DNA of 64,000 nucleotides from positions 1-64,000 of the forward strand of contig JAEDLP010000001.1 of NCBI GenBank assembly GCA_016295225.1, in the 5' to 3' direction. The translations under genes were made by a program, and so were the position numbers. The notes beneath the pieces are model-generated. The model did no database searches and was not told where the DNA came from. It saw nothing but the letters and a program-made list of their open reading frames with translations. The stretch comes from Oscillospiraceae bacterium. Lineage in GTDB: Bacteria > Bacillota > Clostridia > Oscillospirales > Oscillospiraceae. Below are positions 16,517 to 24,436 of this stretch, in pieces; the first letter of the stretch is position 1, and each line of letters begins with the position of its first letter.

Positions 16517-16565
16517 TTTTTAATAAATGTAGTAAAGCTGATTACGTGAAAAGGACGGCGTTTAT

Positions 16566-17759
16566 ATGGTAAAAGTAGCAATTTTAGGTTTTGGCGTTGT
16601 TGGCTCCGGTGTGGCGGAGGTCATCACCGGCAACGGCGCTGGTATCAGCAAGAAAGCAGACGATCTCGTCGAGCTGAAATATATCCTGGACGTGCGGGAT
16701 TTTCCCGACAGTCCTTTTGCGCAGAACTTCGTCAAGGACTTCGCGGCTATTGAGAATGATCCCGAGGTCAACGTGGTGGTGGAGACCATCGGCGGTGTAG
16801 GTGCTGCCCTGGATTTCACGGAGCGTGCGCTGAAGGCCGGCAAAAGTGTGGTCAGCTCCAACAAGGAACTGGTGGCCACCCATGGCCGCCGTCTGCTGGA
16901 TCTGGCTGCCGAGAACAACGTGGTCTATCTCTTTGAGGCCAGCGTGGGTGGCGGGATTCCCATTCTGCGCCCCCTGAGCGAGTGTATGGCAGCCAACGAC
17001 ATCCTGGAGATCTGCGGGATCGTCAACGGCACGGCCAACTATATCTTCACCCGCATGGTCCAGGACGGCATTCCCTTCGAGGAAGCCCTGCGGGGCGCTC
17101 AGGCCAACGGGTATGCCGAGCAGAATCCCACGGCCGACGTGGAGGGGATGGATACTTGCCGTAAGCTGTGCATCCTGTCTTCCATCGCATTTGGCTGGCA
17201 TCTCCTGCCGGAACAGGTTCCCACCACCGGCATTACCAAGATCACCCTGGCTGACGAGGCCTATGCGGCCGCCTGCGGCATGCGCATCAAGCTCCTGGGC
17301 CGGGCCATCGCCCAGGAAGACGGCTCCGTCTGCCCCTTTGTTGAGCCTCACTTTGTCAGTCTCCAGGACCCCCTGGGCGGCGTGGAGGACGTATTCAACG
17401 CCATCAAGGTCAAGGGTGACGCTGTGGGTGACGTGATGTTCTACGGCCGGGGCGCCGGTAAGCTGCCCACCGCCAGCGCTGTGGTGGCCGACGTCATTGC
17501 CGCCGCCCGGAAGCTGACCCGGGCCGGTTATCATCCCTGGCAGGCCAACCGCCCCGACAGCGTCATGCCCAGCGACAAGTTGGCCAGCCGTTGGTATGTC
17601 CGCCTGGCTGAGGGCGGGCTGTCCGCAGAAGAGAAGCTGACCATTGACCAGGCGGTAGCCGGCGAGAGCGGCTGGATTACCGAGGCCATGACCCGTCCTG
17701 AACTGAACAAGATGCTGGAGGGAAAGGCTGTTCTCTCTGTCATCCGTGTTCTGGACTGA
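16566..17759 (+). CDS. hom: Homoserine dehydrogenase
   Basis: Reduces aspartate semialdehyde to homoserine with NAD(P)H in the threonine/methionine branch. The 397-residue protein has the Rossmann loop LGFGVVGSGVAEV at residues 6-18, SSNKELVATHG near 98-108, EASVGGGIPILRPL near 124-137 and GIVNGTANYIFTRM near 150-163. After the catalytic domain, a C-terminal stretch of about 65 residues occupies the place of the usual ACT domain but is short and divergent, so feedback control may depend on the separate ACT protein upstream. It is probably cotranscribed with that gene and lies 109 bp before lysC, so threonine-pathway enzymes are grouped. Confidence 0.95.
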   Translation: MVKVAILGFGVVGSGVAEVITGNGAGISKKADDLVELKYILDVRDFPDSPFAQNFVKDFAAIENDPEVNVVVETIGGVGAALDFTERALKAGKSVVSSNKELVATHGRRLLDLAAENNVVYLFEASVGGGIPILRPLSECMAANDILEICGIVNGTANYIFTRMVQDGIPFEEALRGAQANGYAEQNPTADVEGMDTCRKLCILSSIAFGWHLLPEQVPTTGITKITLADEAYAAACGMRIKLLGRAIAQEDGSVCPFVEPHFVSLQDPLGGVEDVFNAIKVKGDAVGDVMFYGRGAGKLPTASAVVADVIAAARKLTRAGYHPWQANRPDSVMPSDKLASRWYVRLAEGGLSAEEKLTIDQAVAGESGWITEAMTRPELNKMLEGKAVLSVIRVLD

Positions 17760-17868
17760 GACCCGACGCGCCCCGACAGCATAGGATAAGGGGTACTATA
17801 TAAATTACGTAGACAATTGCATCCCTATGGCGCGGGCGACCTGCGCCATACGTTTGGAGGTATGAAAT

Positions 17869-19083
17869 ATGGGACTGATTGTACAAAAATTTGGCGGCTC
17901 TTCGGTGGCCACCACCGAGCGCATCCAGAACGTTGCGCGGATCATCACGGAGACCTATAAAAAGGGGAACAACGTGGTGGCCGTCCTCTCTGCTCAGGGC
18001 GACACCACTGATGATCTCATCGAAAAGGCAAAGGAGATCAACCCGAAGGCATCCCGCCGTGAGATGGATATGCTTCTGTCCACCGGTGAGCAGATCTCCT
18101 GCGCTCTCTGCGCCATGGCCATTGAGGCCCTGGGCTTCCCGGTGGTCTCCCTGACCGGCTGGCAGGCTGGCGTCCAGACCAACAGCAGCTACAGCAACGC
18201 ACGGATCAAGAAGGTCCGCACGGAGCGCATCCAGTCTGAGTTGGACCGCAACCACTCCATCGTCATTGTCACCGGTTTCCAGGGCATCAACAAGTTTGAT
18301 GACATCACCACTCTGGGTCGTGGCGGTTCTGATACCTCCGCTGTAGCGCTGGCCGCATCTCTGAAGGCCGATCTGTGCCAGATCTACACCGACGTGGACG
18401 GCGTTTATACGGCAGATCCCCGCCATGTGGAGGGAGCCAGAAAGCTGGACGAGATCACCTTCGATGAAATGCTGGAGCTGGCCAGTTTGGGCGCGCAGGT
18501 GCTGCACAACCGCTCCGTGGAAATGGCAAAAAAGTATCGTGTGAATTTAGAAGTGCTGTCCAGCTTCAGTGGAAAGCCGGGCACAAAAGTCAAGGAGGTA
18601 GTGAAGACTATGGAAAAGACCCAGATCAGCGGTGTTGCGAAAGACAAGAATGTGGCCCGTCTGGCCCTTGTGAATGTGGAAGATAAGCCTGGTATCGCCT
18701 ATCAGGTGTTCTCTTTGCTGGGTCAGAAGAATATCAACGTGGACATCATCCTGCAGTCCATGGGCCGCGGCGAGTCCCAGGACATCAGCTTTACCGTCAA
18801 GCGCGACGACGCCGACCAGGCTATGGAACTGCTGCAGGAGCACAAGGCCGCCCTGGGCTTCGAGCGGGTCGATGTGAACAAGGAAGTGGTGAAGGTCTCC
18901 ATCGTGGGCGCCGGCATGCTGGACAACGCAGGCGTGGCGGCAAAAATGTTCGGCGCACTGTACGACGCCGACATCAACATCCATATGATCTCTACCAGTG
19001 AGATCAAGGTCTCCGTCCTGCTGGATGAGGCCGATGCCAACCAGGCGGTTCAGGCCATCCACAACAAATTCTTTGAGGAATAA
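17869..19083 (+). CDS. lysC: Aspartate kinase
   Basis: Phosphorylates aspartate, the first step to lysine, threonine, methionine and diaminopimelate. 404 aa: the N-terminal kinase domain starts VQKFGGSSVATTERI and contains TGEQISCALCA, TLGRGGSDTSAVALAA and IYTDVDGVYTADPR. Two ACT repeats follow from about residue 265 (ISGVAKDKNVARLALVNVEDKPG; VVKVSIVGAGMLDNAGVAAKMF) and give feedback control by lysine and/or threonine. GGAGG precedes the ATG. The 109-bp gap to hom contains a small ATGGCGC/GCGCCAT hairpin but no lysine riboswitch. A terminator follows. Confidence 0.96.
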   Translation: MGLIVQKFGGSSVATTERIQNVARIITETYKKGNNVVAVLSAQGDTTDDLIEKAKEINPKASRREMDMLLSTGEQISCALCAMAIEALGFPVVSLTGWQAGVQTNSSYSNARIKKVRTERIQSELDRNHSIVIVTGFQGINKFDDITTLGRGGSDTSAVALAASLKADLCQIYTDVDGVYTADPRHVEGARKLDEITFDEMLELASLGAQVLHNRSVEMAKKYRVNLEVLSSFSGKPGTKVKEVVKTMEKTQISGVAKDKNVARLALVNVEDKPGIAYQVFSLLGQKNINVDIILQSMGRGESQDISFTVKRDDADQAMELLQEHKAALGFERVDVNKEVVKVSIVGAGMLDNAGVAAKMFGALYDADINIHMISTSEIKVSVLLDEADANQAVQAIHNKFFEE

Positions 19084-19101
19084 AAGGGAAATCCTATCAT
19101 A

Positions 19102-19140
19102 AAAAGAGGAGTTGGGGGAATTGCCCGGCTCCTCTTTTCT
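19102..19140 (+). terminator. Terminator of lysC
   Basis: A 10-bp stem (19102-19111 with 19129-19138) starting AAAAG and ending CTTTT, 18 bp after the lysC stop. Confidence 0.75.
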
Positions 19141-19221
19141 TTGGGGGAAAATCTTGGTGGAAACGACTAAAAGTCTAAGGGAAAGAGAAAAATTTTTTTT
19201 CAAATGCAATACATTCCTATC

Positions 19222-19250
19222 TTGTAATTTGCAGAATCCTTTGTTATAAT
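19222..19250 (+). promoter_or_regulatory. Strong sigma-A promoter of the etfBA-bcd operon
   Basis: TTGTAA (19222-19227), 17-bp spacer, consensus TATAAT (19245-19250), which predicts a start near 19257 and an unusually long leader of about 208 nt before etfB. The 80 bp between the lysC terminator and this promoter show nothing else. Confidence 0.75.
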
Positions 19251-19257
19251 ACGACCG

Positions 19258-19464
19258 TAGTGTAATGGACAGGGTATACTCTGTGTACCTTTCCAATGAA
19301 ACGTCTGCCACCGGGGAACCCACCTGGTCTGGCGTTTACGATAAACCGGATTTTTCCGCCCCGGCTGGGAAGGGGAGAGGGCTCGCCCGCGAACCGGACC
19401 GGAAGTTGCGGAAAAACTGGTATTATCGAAAATAAAACAAATTTTTAATAGGGGGAAATCAGAA
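19258..19464 (+). promoter_or_regulatory. Structured 5' leader RNA of etfBA-bcd (unknown class)
   Basis: Three nested or successive helices are visible. First, GGTATAC/GTGTACC around 19273-19290. Second, AAACG/CGTTT (19299-19303 with 19332-19336) enclosing a CCA/TGG-rich segment. Third, a long stem in which CGATAA pairs with TTATCG (19339-19344, 19423-19428), ACCGG with CTGGT, and TTTTTCCGC with GCGGAAAAA (19351-19359, 19408-19416), about 20 bp in total with two single-base bulges. The third stem encloses a GC-rich internal domain with its own hairpins. No T run follows, so it is not a plain terminator. I do not recognise it as FMN, THF, cobalamin, lysine or T-box. Confidence 0.5.
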
Positions 19465-20274
19465 ATGAACATACTTGTTTGTATCAAGCAAGTGCCGGAC
19501 ACGACCATTATCAAGATCGATCCTGTCACCAACACCCTGATGCGTGAGGGCGTTCCCGCCATCGTCAGCCCCTTCGACGCTTATGCAGTCGAAGCTGCTG
19601 CCCGCATTAAGGACAAGGATAAGAACACCAAGATCTTCATCCTGTCCATGGGTCCCGAGCAGGCTCTGGCAGCTCTGAAGGAGTGCCTGTCTGTCGGCGG
19701 CGACAAGGCATACCTGGTCTCTGACCGCGCTTGCGGCGGTTCCGACACCCTGGCAACCGGTTACATCCTGGCAAACACCATCAAGAAGATCGAAGAGCTG
19801 GAAGGCCTGAAGTTCGATATGCTGATGTTCGGTAAGCAGGCTATCGACGGCGATACCGCTCAGGTCGGTCCTCAGGTCGCTGAGTACCTGGATTATCCCC
19901 AGGTCACCTACGGCTGGGAAGTTTGGCCCACCGAGGATGGCGCTGGTGTCCGCGTGAAGAAGGAACTGGAAGACGGTTTCGAAATCCTGGAGATGGCTTG
20001 CCCCTGCGCAGTTACCATCACCAAGCCCGACTATGAGCCCCGCTTCCCCACCATCAAGTCCAAGATGGCTGCCAACAAGGCAAAGATCCCCGTTCTGTCC
20101 GCAGCTGACTGCAACCTGGACGTCGAGCAGTCCGGCCTGAAGGGCTCTCCCACCAAGGTTAAGAAGAGCTTCACTCCTCCTCGTAAGGAAGGCGGCCTGA
20201 AGATCAAGGAAGAGACTCCTGAAGAGTCCGCAAAGAAGCTGTACGACCTGCTCAAGGACAAGGGCGTTATCTAA
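19465..20274 (+). CDS. etfB: Electron transfer flavoprotein subunit beta
   Basis: Beta subunit of the FAD-containing electron transfer flavoprotein that works with acyl-CoA dehydrogenase in butyrate formation. The 269-residue protein has the typical start MNILVCIKQVPDTTIIKIDP, SPFDAYAVEAA, LSVGGDKAYLVSDRACGGSDTLATGYILA and GKQAIDGDTAQVGPQVAEYL, the ETF signature region. Encoded first in an etfB-etfA-bcd operon, 21 bp before etfA. In butyrate-forming Clostridia such ETF/Bcd complexes are usually electron-bifurcating (NADH, crotonyl-CoA and ferredoxin), which fits the context but was not tested residue by residue. Codon use is that of a very highly expressed gene. Confidence 0.96.
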   Translation: MNILVCIKQVPDTTIIKIDPVTNTLMREGVPAIVSPFDAYAVEAAARIKDKDKNTKIFILSMGPEQALAALKECLSVGGDKAYLVSDRACGGSDTLATGYILANTIKKIEELEGLKFDMLMFGKQAIDGDTAQVGPQVAEYLDYPQVTYGWEVWPTEDGAGVRVKKELEDGFEILEMACPCAVTITKPDYEPRFPTIKSKMAANKAKIPVLSAADCNLDVEQSGLKGSPTKVKKSFTPPRKEGGLKIKEETPEESAKKLYDLLKDKGVI

Positions 20275-20295
20275 TAGAGGGGAGGACGAAGAACA

Positions 20296-21315
20296 ATGTT
20301 ACAGACTAGCTATGAAGCAAAGAGCAAGGACCTGTGGGTCTTTATTGAGACCAAGAACGGCAAGGCAAGAAACGTTGGCCTGGAGCTGCTGAACCCCGGC
20401 CGCCGTCTGGCTGCTATCCAGGGCGGTAAGACCGTCGCTCTGGTCATCGGTTACAACTGCGACGAGGCTGTTAAGGATGCTATCGCATACGGCGCTGACA
20501 AGGTCCTGGTTGTCGACAACGAGGTCTATGATCACTACAGCACCGACGCATACACCGCTGCTATCGTGCACTGCGTCGAGAACGACTGCCCCACCTCCAT
20601 CCTGATGGGCGCATCCCCCCTGGGCCGTGACCTGGGCCCCCGTGTCGCTGGTCGTCTGAGAACCGGTCTGACCGCAGACTGCACCTCTCTGGACATCGAC
20701 GAGGCTACTGGTAAGGTCGCTTGGACCCGTCCCGCATTCGGTGGTAACCTGATGGCTACCATCCTGTGCCCCTTCACCTTCCCCCAGATCGGTACCTGCC
20801 GTCCCGGCGTCAACAAGAAGCTGGAGCCCGACTACAACCGTACCGCTGATGTTGAGAAGATCGACTTCGTGTTCCCCGCTGACAAGATCCGCATCAAGGT
20901 CATCGAGACCATCGCTGAGGAAGGCGAGAAGGTCGACCTGGAAGGCGCTGAGATCATCGTCTCCGGTGGCCGTGGTCTGGGTGGCCCCGAGGGCTTCGAG
21001 ACCGTGATTAAGCCTCTGGCTGACGCACTGGGCGGCGTTGTTGGCTCCTCCCGTGCAGCAGTTGACGCTGGCTGGATCCCCCACTCCCACCAGGTTGGCC
21101 AGACCGGTAAGACCGTCGGCCCCAAGCTGTATGTCGCATGCGGCATCTCCGGCGCTATCCAGCACCTGGCTGGCATGGGCTCCTCTGACTTCATCGTCTG
21201 CATCAACAAGGACGTTGAGGCTCCCATCTTCGGCGTGGCTGACCTGGGTGTTGTTGGCAACCTGTATGACGTCTGCCCCGCTCTGACCAAGCTGATCCTG
21301 GCTGACAAGGACTAA
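20296..21315 (+). CDS. etfA: Electron transfer flavoprotein subunit alpha
   Basis: Alpha subunit of ETF, 339 aa. The C-terminal FAD domain is clear: SGGRGLGGPEGFETVIKPL (about residues 223-241), GGVVGSSRAAVDAGWIPHSHQVGQTGK and LYVACGISGAIQHLAGM, the standard FAD-contact segments. No N-terminal ferredoxin domain is present, unlike some clostridial EtfA (for example with CarE), so this is the short form. GGGAGGA precedes the ATG; etfB ends 21 bp upstream and a strong hairpin separates etfA from the dehydrogenase gene. Confidence 0.96.
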   Translation: MLQTSYEAKSKDLWVFIETKNGKARNVGLELLNPGRRLAAIQGGKTVALVIGYNCDEAVKDAIAYGADKVLVVDNEVYDHYSTDAYTAAIVHCVENDCPTSILMGASPLGRDLGPRVAGRLRTGLTADCTSLDIDEATGKVAWTRPAFGGNLMATILCPFTFPQIGTCRPGVNKKLEPDYNRTADVEKIDFVFPADKIRIKVIETIAEEGEKVDLEGAEIIVSGGRGLGGPEGFETVIKPLADALGGVVGSSRAAVDAGWIPHSHQVGQTGKTVGPKLYVACGISGAIQHLAGMGSSDFIVCINKDVEAPIFGVADLGVVGNLYDVCPALTKLILADKD

Positions 21316-21350
21316 TTTCGTCAAAAAATAAAAATTTAATATACCCACGC

Positions 21351-21375
21351 GCCTCCCCCGCAAAGCGGGGGAGGC
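21351..21375 (+). other. GC-rich hairpin between etfA and bcd
   Basis: A perfect 11-bp stem of almost only G and C (21351-21361 with 21365-21375) with an AAA loop. No T run follows (the next bases are CCCCCC), so it is more likely an mRNA processing or stability element than a terminator, 28 bp before the bcd start. Confidence 0.6.
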
Positions 21376-21402
21376 CCCCCGATGGGAAAGAAAGGAAAAA
21401 CT

Positions 21403-22548
21403 ATGGATTTCAAGTTCAACGAGATGGAGCAGGAAATCATCGACATGCTGCATGATTTCTGCATCAAGGAAGTTAAGCCTATCGCTGCAGAGCTGGATGA
21501 GAAGGAAGAGTTCACTCAGAACGCTCGCGAGAAGCTGGCTGAGATGGGTATGCTGGGCACCTATATTCCCGAGGAATATGGCGGCGCTGGCCTGTCCTAC
21601 CTGACCTACATCGCATGCTGCGAGGAGCTGGCAAAGTACTGCGCTTCCACCTCCATCATGTTCTCTGTTCACGGTTCTCTGTGCTCCTGGCCCATCCTGG
21701 AGTTCGGCACCGAGGAGCAGAAGCAGAAGTACCTGGTTCCCCTGGCACAGGGCGAGAAGCTGGGCGCTATGGGTCTGACCGAGCCCTCTGCTGGTACTGA
21801 CGCTGCTGGCGTCCGCACCACCGCTGTCCTGAAGGGCGACAAGTACATCCTGAACGGCACCAAGATCTTCATCACCAACGGCTACTATGCAGATACCTAT
21901 GTTATCTTTGCTCGTACCAACCCCGATCTGAGCGTTGGCCACAAGGGCCTGTCCGCCTTCATCGTTGAGAAGGGCTTCAAGGGCTTCAGCTTCGGCACCA
22001 AGGAGAAGAAGATGGGCATCCGTGCTTCCGCTACCTACGAGCTGGTCTTCGATGACTGCGAGGTCCCCGCAGAGAACCTGCTGGGCAAGGAAGGCGAAGG
22101 CTTCAAGATCGCTATGCAGCTGCTGGACGGCGGCCGTATCGGCGTCGGCGCTCAGGCTCTGGGTATTGCTCAGGGTGCTATCGATGAGGCTATTCCTTAT
22201 CTGAAGCAGCGCAAGCAGTTCGGCAAGCCCCTGTCCGCTTTCCAGAACACTCAGTTCGAGCTGGCTGACATGCAGACCAAGGTTGACGCTTCCCGTCTGC
22301 TGCTGTATCGTGCTGCTGAAGCTAAGGCTGCTCACGAGCCCTACAGCCACCTGGCTGCTATGGGCAAGCTGTTCGCTTCCGAGGTTGCTTCCGACGTCAC
22401 CCGTCGCGTTGTTCAGCTGATCGGCGGCTGCGGCTACACCCGTGAGTATCCCTTCGAGCGCATGATGCGTGACGCTAAGATCACCGAGATCTATGAGGGT
22501 ACTAGCGAAGTTCAGAGAATGGTTATCTCCGGCTGGATGCTGAAGTAA
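21403..22548 (+). CDS. bcd: Acyl-CoA dehydrogenase (butyryl-CoA dehydrogenase type)
   Basis: FAD flavoprotein that reduces crotonyl-CoA to butyryl-CoA together with EtfAB. 381 aa from the ATG at 21403; the frame is open to an ATG at 21382, but AAAGGA lies just before the second one and MDFKFNEMEQE is the normal N-terminus. Family marks: MGLTEPSAGTDAAG (about residues 124-137), FITNGYYADTYVIFART, and QLIGGCGYTREYPFERMMRDAK with TEIYEGTSEVQR, containing the catalytic glutamate. Third gene of the operon. Crotonase and 3-hydroxybutyryl-CoA dehydrogenase genes, which in Clostridium flank bcd-etfBA, are absent here. Confidence 0.95.
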   Translation: MDFKFNEMEQEIIDMLHDFCIKEVKPIAAELDEKEEFTQNAREKLAEMGMLGTYIPEEYGGAGLSYLTYIACCEELAKYCASTSIMFSVHGSLCSWPILEFGTEEQKQKYLVPLAQGEKLGAMGLTEPSAGTDAAGVRTTAVLKGDKYILNGTKIFITNGYYADTYVIFARTNPDLSVGHKGLSAFIVEKGFKGFSFGTKEKKMGIRASATYELVFDDCEVPAENLLGKEGEGFKIAMQLLDGGRIGVGAQALGIAQGAIDEAIPYLKQRKQFGKPLSAFQNTQFELADMQTKVDASRLLLYRAAEAKAAHEPYSHLAAMGKLFASEVASDVTRRVVQLIGGCGYTREYPFERMMRDAKITEIYEGTSEVQRMVISGWMLK

Positions 22549-22579
22549 TTGATACTCTGTCTCGTTTTTTAAGAAATTC

Positions 22580-22615
22580 AAGAAGGCGCAGTGGCTTGCC
22601 GCTGCGCCTTCTTTC
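22580..22615 (+). terminator. Terminator of the etfBA-bcd operon
   Basis: A perfect 12-bp stem (22580-22591 with 22602-22613) ending CTTCTTT, 31 bp after the bcd stop. Confidence 0.8.
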
Positions 22616-22635
22616 TATTCGGAAAAGAGGACCTT

Positions 22636-23199
22636 ATGTATATTGACACAACCTTATATACTGGCCGTCCTGCCGACTGCACTGGCCGCCTGGAGAAAGA
22701 GGTGGCCTGCTATGACCTCCTGGACGCCCTTGGCATCTCCTATCAGCGTGTGGATCACGATGCGGCGGATACCATCACGGCATGTGAAGAGGTGGAAGGC
22801 TATTTGGGCGCCAAGATATGCAAAAACTTAGTGCTGTGCAACCGCCAGAAGACGGATTTCTATCTCCTGCTGATGGACGGGGAGAAACCCTTCCACACCA
22901 AGGACCTCTCCAAGCAGATCGGGTCCTCCCGTCTGTCGTTTGCTCCTCCGGAGGAGATGGAGAAGTACTTGGGGGTAACTCCGGGTTCCGCTACGATTCT
23001 GGCTCTGATGAACGACAAGGAGCATAAGGTGCGTCTGGTTCTGGACCGGTCGGTGGCTGACGGCGATGTGTTTGGCTGCCATCCCTGCATCAACACCTCC
23101 TCTCTTGCCCTGTCCATGAAGGAAATTCGCAGTAAGTTCTTACCCCATCTGGGGATTGAAGCCATGATCGTTGACCTCCCCGATGATCGGGAAGGGTGA
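22636..23199 (+). CDS. Prolyl-tRNA deacylase-like (YbaK/EbsC, ProX type) protein
   Basis: 187 residues of the YbaK/aminoacyl-tRNA deacylase fold: LDALGISYQRVDHDAADTITACEEV near the start, KNLVLCNRQKTDFYLLLMDGEKPF with the conserved Lys of the active site region, and TPGSATILALMNDKEHKVRLVLD, the GxxSP-like loop region. Length and the cysteine-containing CHPCINTSSLALS ending fit ProXp-ala/PrdX-type trans-editing enzymes, which hydrolyse mischarged Ala-tRNA(Pro). The frame is open 45 nt further upstream through the bcd terminator; the ATG at 22636 after AAAAGAGGA is the sensible start. Stand-alone gene with terminator downstream. Confidence 0.8.
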   Translation: MYIDTTLYTGRPADCTGRLEKEVACYDLLDALGISYQRVDHDAADTITACEEVEGYLGAKICKNLVLCNRQKTDFYLLLMDGEKPFHTKDLSKQIGSSRLSFAPPEEMEKYLGVTPGSATILALMNDKEHKVRLVLDRSVADGDVFGCHPCINTSSLALSMKEIRSKFLPHLGIEAMIVDLPDDREG

Positions 23200-23211
23200 G
23201 TGGACATGACG

Positions 23212-23259
23212 AGAAGACCCATGTTGCCGGAAGAAATCCGACAATGTGGGTTTTCTTAT
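23212..23259 (+). terminator. Terminator after the YbaK-type gene
   Basis: A long imperfect stem (23212-23230 with 23236-23254, about 15 of 19 pairs plus wobbles) followed by a T-rich stretch. Confidence 0.6.
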
Positions 23260-23284
23260 TGTGTGGGAAAAAACCATTGTCCTG

Positions 23285-23313
23285 TGGAAATCTATCTGTG
23301 GGTATGATATAAT
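23285..23313 (+). promoter_or_regulatory. Promoter of the YkvI-like gene
   Basis: TGGAAA (23285-23290), 17-bp spacer, TATAAT (23308-23313) with an upstream TGA that makes an extended -10; 35 bp before the start codon. Confidence 0.55.
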
Positions 23314-23347
23314 AATTTGCTAAACTTATTGTGGTGGAGGAAATGTC

Positions 23348-24436
23348 ATGCAGATTAGAGGAAGACAGTTGGCCTTCACTTGGATCGGGTGTTTCCTTGG
23401 GGCTGGATTTGTGTCCGGTCAGGAAATCAGCCAGTTTTTCAATCACTTTGGGCTTTCCGGTCTTCTGGGGCAGGTTGGAGCCGTCCTTTTGCTCTCCCTG
23501 CTCTGCGGTGTTGTTTTTTCCCTGTCGAAGAAGACCGGGCGCAGCGAGGTTCATGAAATCGCAGTGCCTTTGGAGAATCCCCTTTTGCGTGGCGTGGCAG
23601 TGGTCGTTGCGATCTCCTACATGTTTGGTATTTATGTAGTCATGTGCGCTGGTGTCGGCACTTTGCTGGAGCAGCTGACAGGCAGTTATATTTTGTGCCT
23701 GGTTTGCAGCGCGGTCTTTTGCGCAGTGATTACGGCCGTTGCAATTCACGGGATGGGCGGTGCGATCCGGGTCTTTTCCAAGATCATGCCGGTGCTGGTG
23801 GCCTTATCCCTGGTGGTGGTGGCCGCCGGACTTCTGACCTTTGCCAGGGATGGCCTTCAGTTCCAACCTGCCGCCACGAAAAATCCTGTGGTGAACCAAT
23901 GGCTGCTGGCGGCGGTGACTTACGTGTCCTACAATTTTTTGTCGGGCATCGGCACGTTGGCGCCTCTGGGTACGATGGTCCGTTCTCCCCGGGATATCCG
24001 TGAAGGTGTTTTACTGGGCGGCGGTATCTTGTTGGCGGTGTCCTTTGGAATCCACCTAGCCATGGCGGCCCTGCCTGTGAGCACAGAGGCGGAGCTGCCT
24101 ATGCTGTACCTGGCCGGAGCGCTCAGTCCGCTGCTGGAGGGGGCGTATGCCGTGGTGATTTTCTTGGGGATGTTTGGTGCCTCCATGTCGGTTTTTGTTC
24201 CCGTGCCCCAGTACTTATTTCGATTTCCACGCTTTCAGAGACATCCCGTTCTTGTGCCGGTGGCCCTGAGCGCGGCAGCGTTTTTTCTCAGTCAGGCTGG
24301 ATTCAGTGATTTGATCGGTACAATCTATCCCTTGTATGGATTTGTTGGCTTTTTGTATATTGCGGGTATCCTGGCCCATGCGTGGATGACCCGTCAAAGG
24401 AGAAAAACAGGAGGAGACCATGGTACGAATCAGTAA
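23348..24436 (+). CDS. YkvI-like membrane transporter
   Basis: A 362-residue integral membrane protein with about ten hydrophobic helices. The start, AFTWIGCFLGAGFVSGQEISQFF, with a glycine-rich first helix (GAGFVSGQE), is the hallmark of the YkvI family, which belongs to the APC-type transporter superfamily (LeuT-fold); substrates are unproven. GGAGG precedes the ATG. The end overlaps the next gene by 17 nt, so the two are translationally coupled. The C-terminal tail is short and basic (RQRRKTGG). Confidence 0.8.
   Translation: MQIRGRQLAFTWIGCFLGAGFVSGQEISQFFNHFGLSGLLGQVGAVLLLSLLCGVVFSLSKKTGRSEVHEIAVPLENPLLRGVAVVVAISYMFGIYVVMCAGVGTLLEQLTGSYILCLVCSAVFCAVITAVAIHGMGGAIRVFSKIMPVLVALSLVVVAAGLLTFARDGLQFQPAATKNPVVNQWLLAAVTYVSYNFLSGIGTLAPLGTMVRSPRDIREGVLLGGGILLAVSFGIHLAMAALPVSTEAELPMLYLAGALSPLLEGAYAVVIFLGMFGASMSVFVPVPQYLFRFPRFQRHPVLVPVALSAAAFFLSQAGFSDLIGTIYPLYGFVGFLYIAGILAHAWMTRQRRKTGGDHGTNQ

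Noticed and set aside
17760..17868. Lysine riboswitch in front of lysC
   Set aside because: The gap is only 109 bp and holds a single 7-bp hairpin; the multi-helix lysine element does not fit.
19258..19464. FMN riboswitch or T-box in front of etfB
   Set aside because: The conserved FMN (RFN) blocks and the T-box sequence UGGN and specifier features are not present, so only an unknown structured leader is reported.
20299..22581. A 760-codon antisense open frame opposite etfA and bcd
   Set aside because: Shadow of two strongly biased genes; spans their intergenic region, low-complexity Leu/Ala/Gln/Val composition, no supported start.
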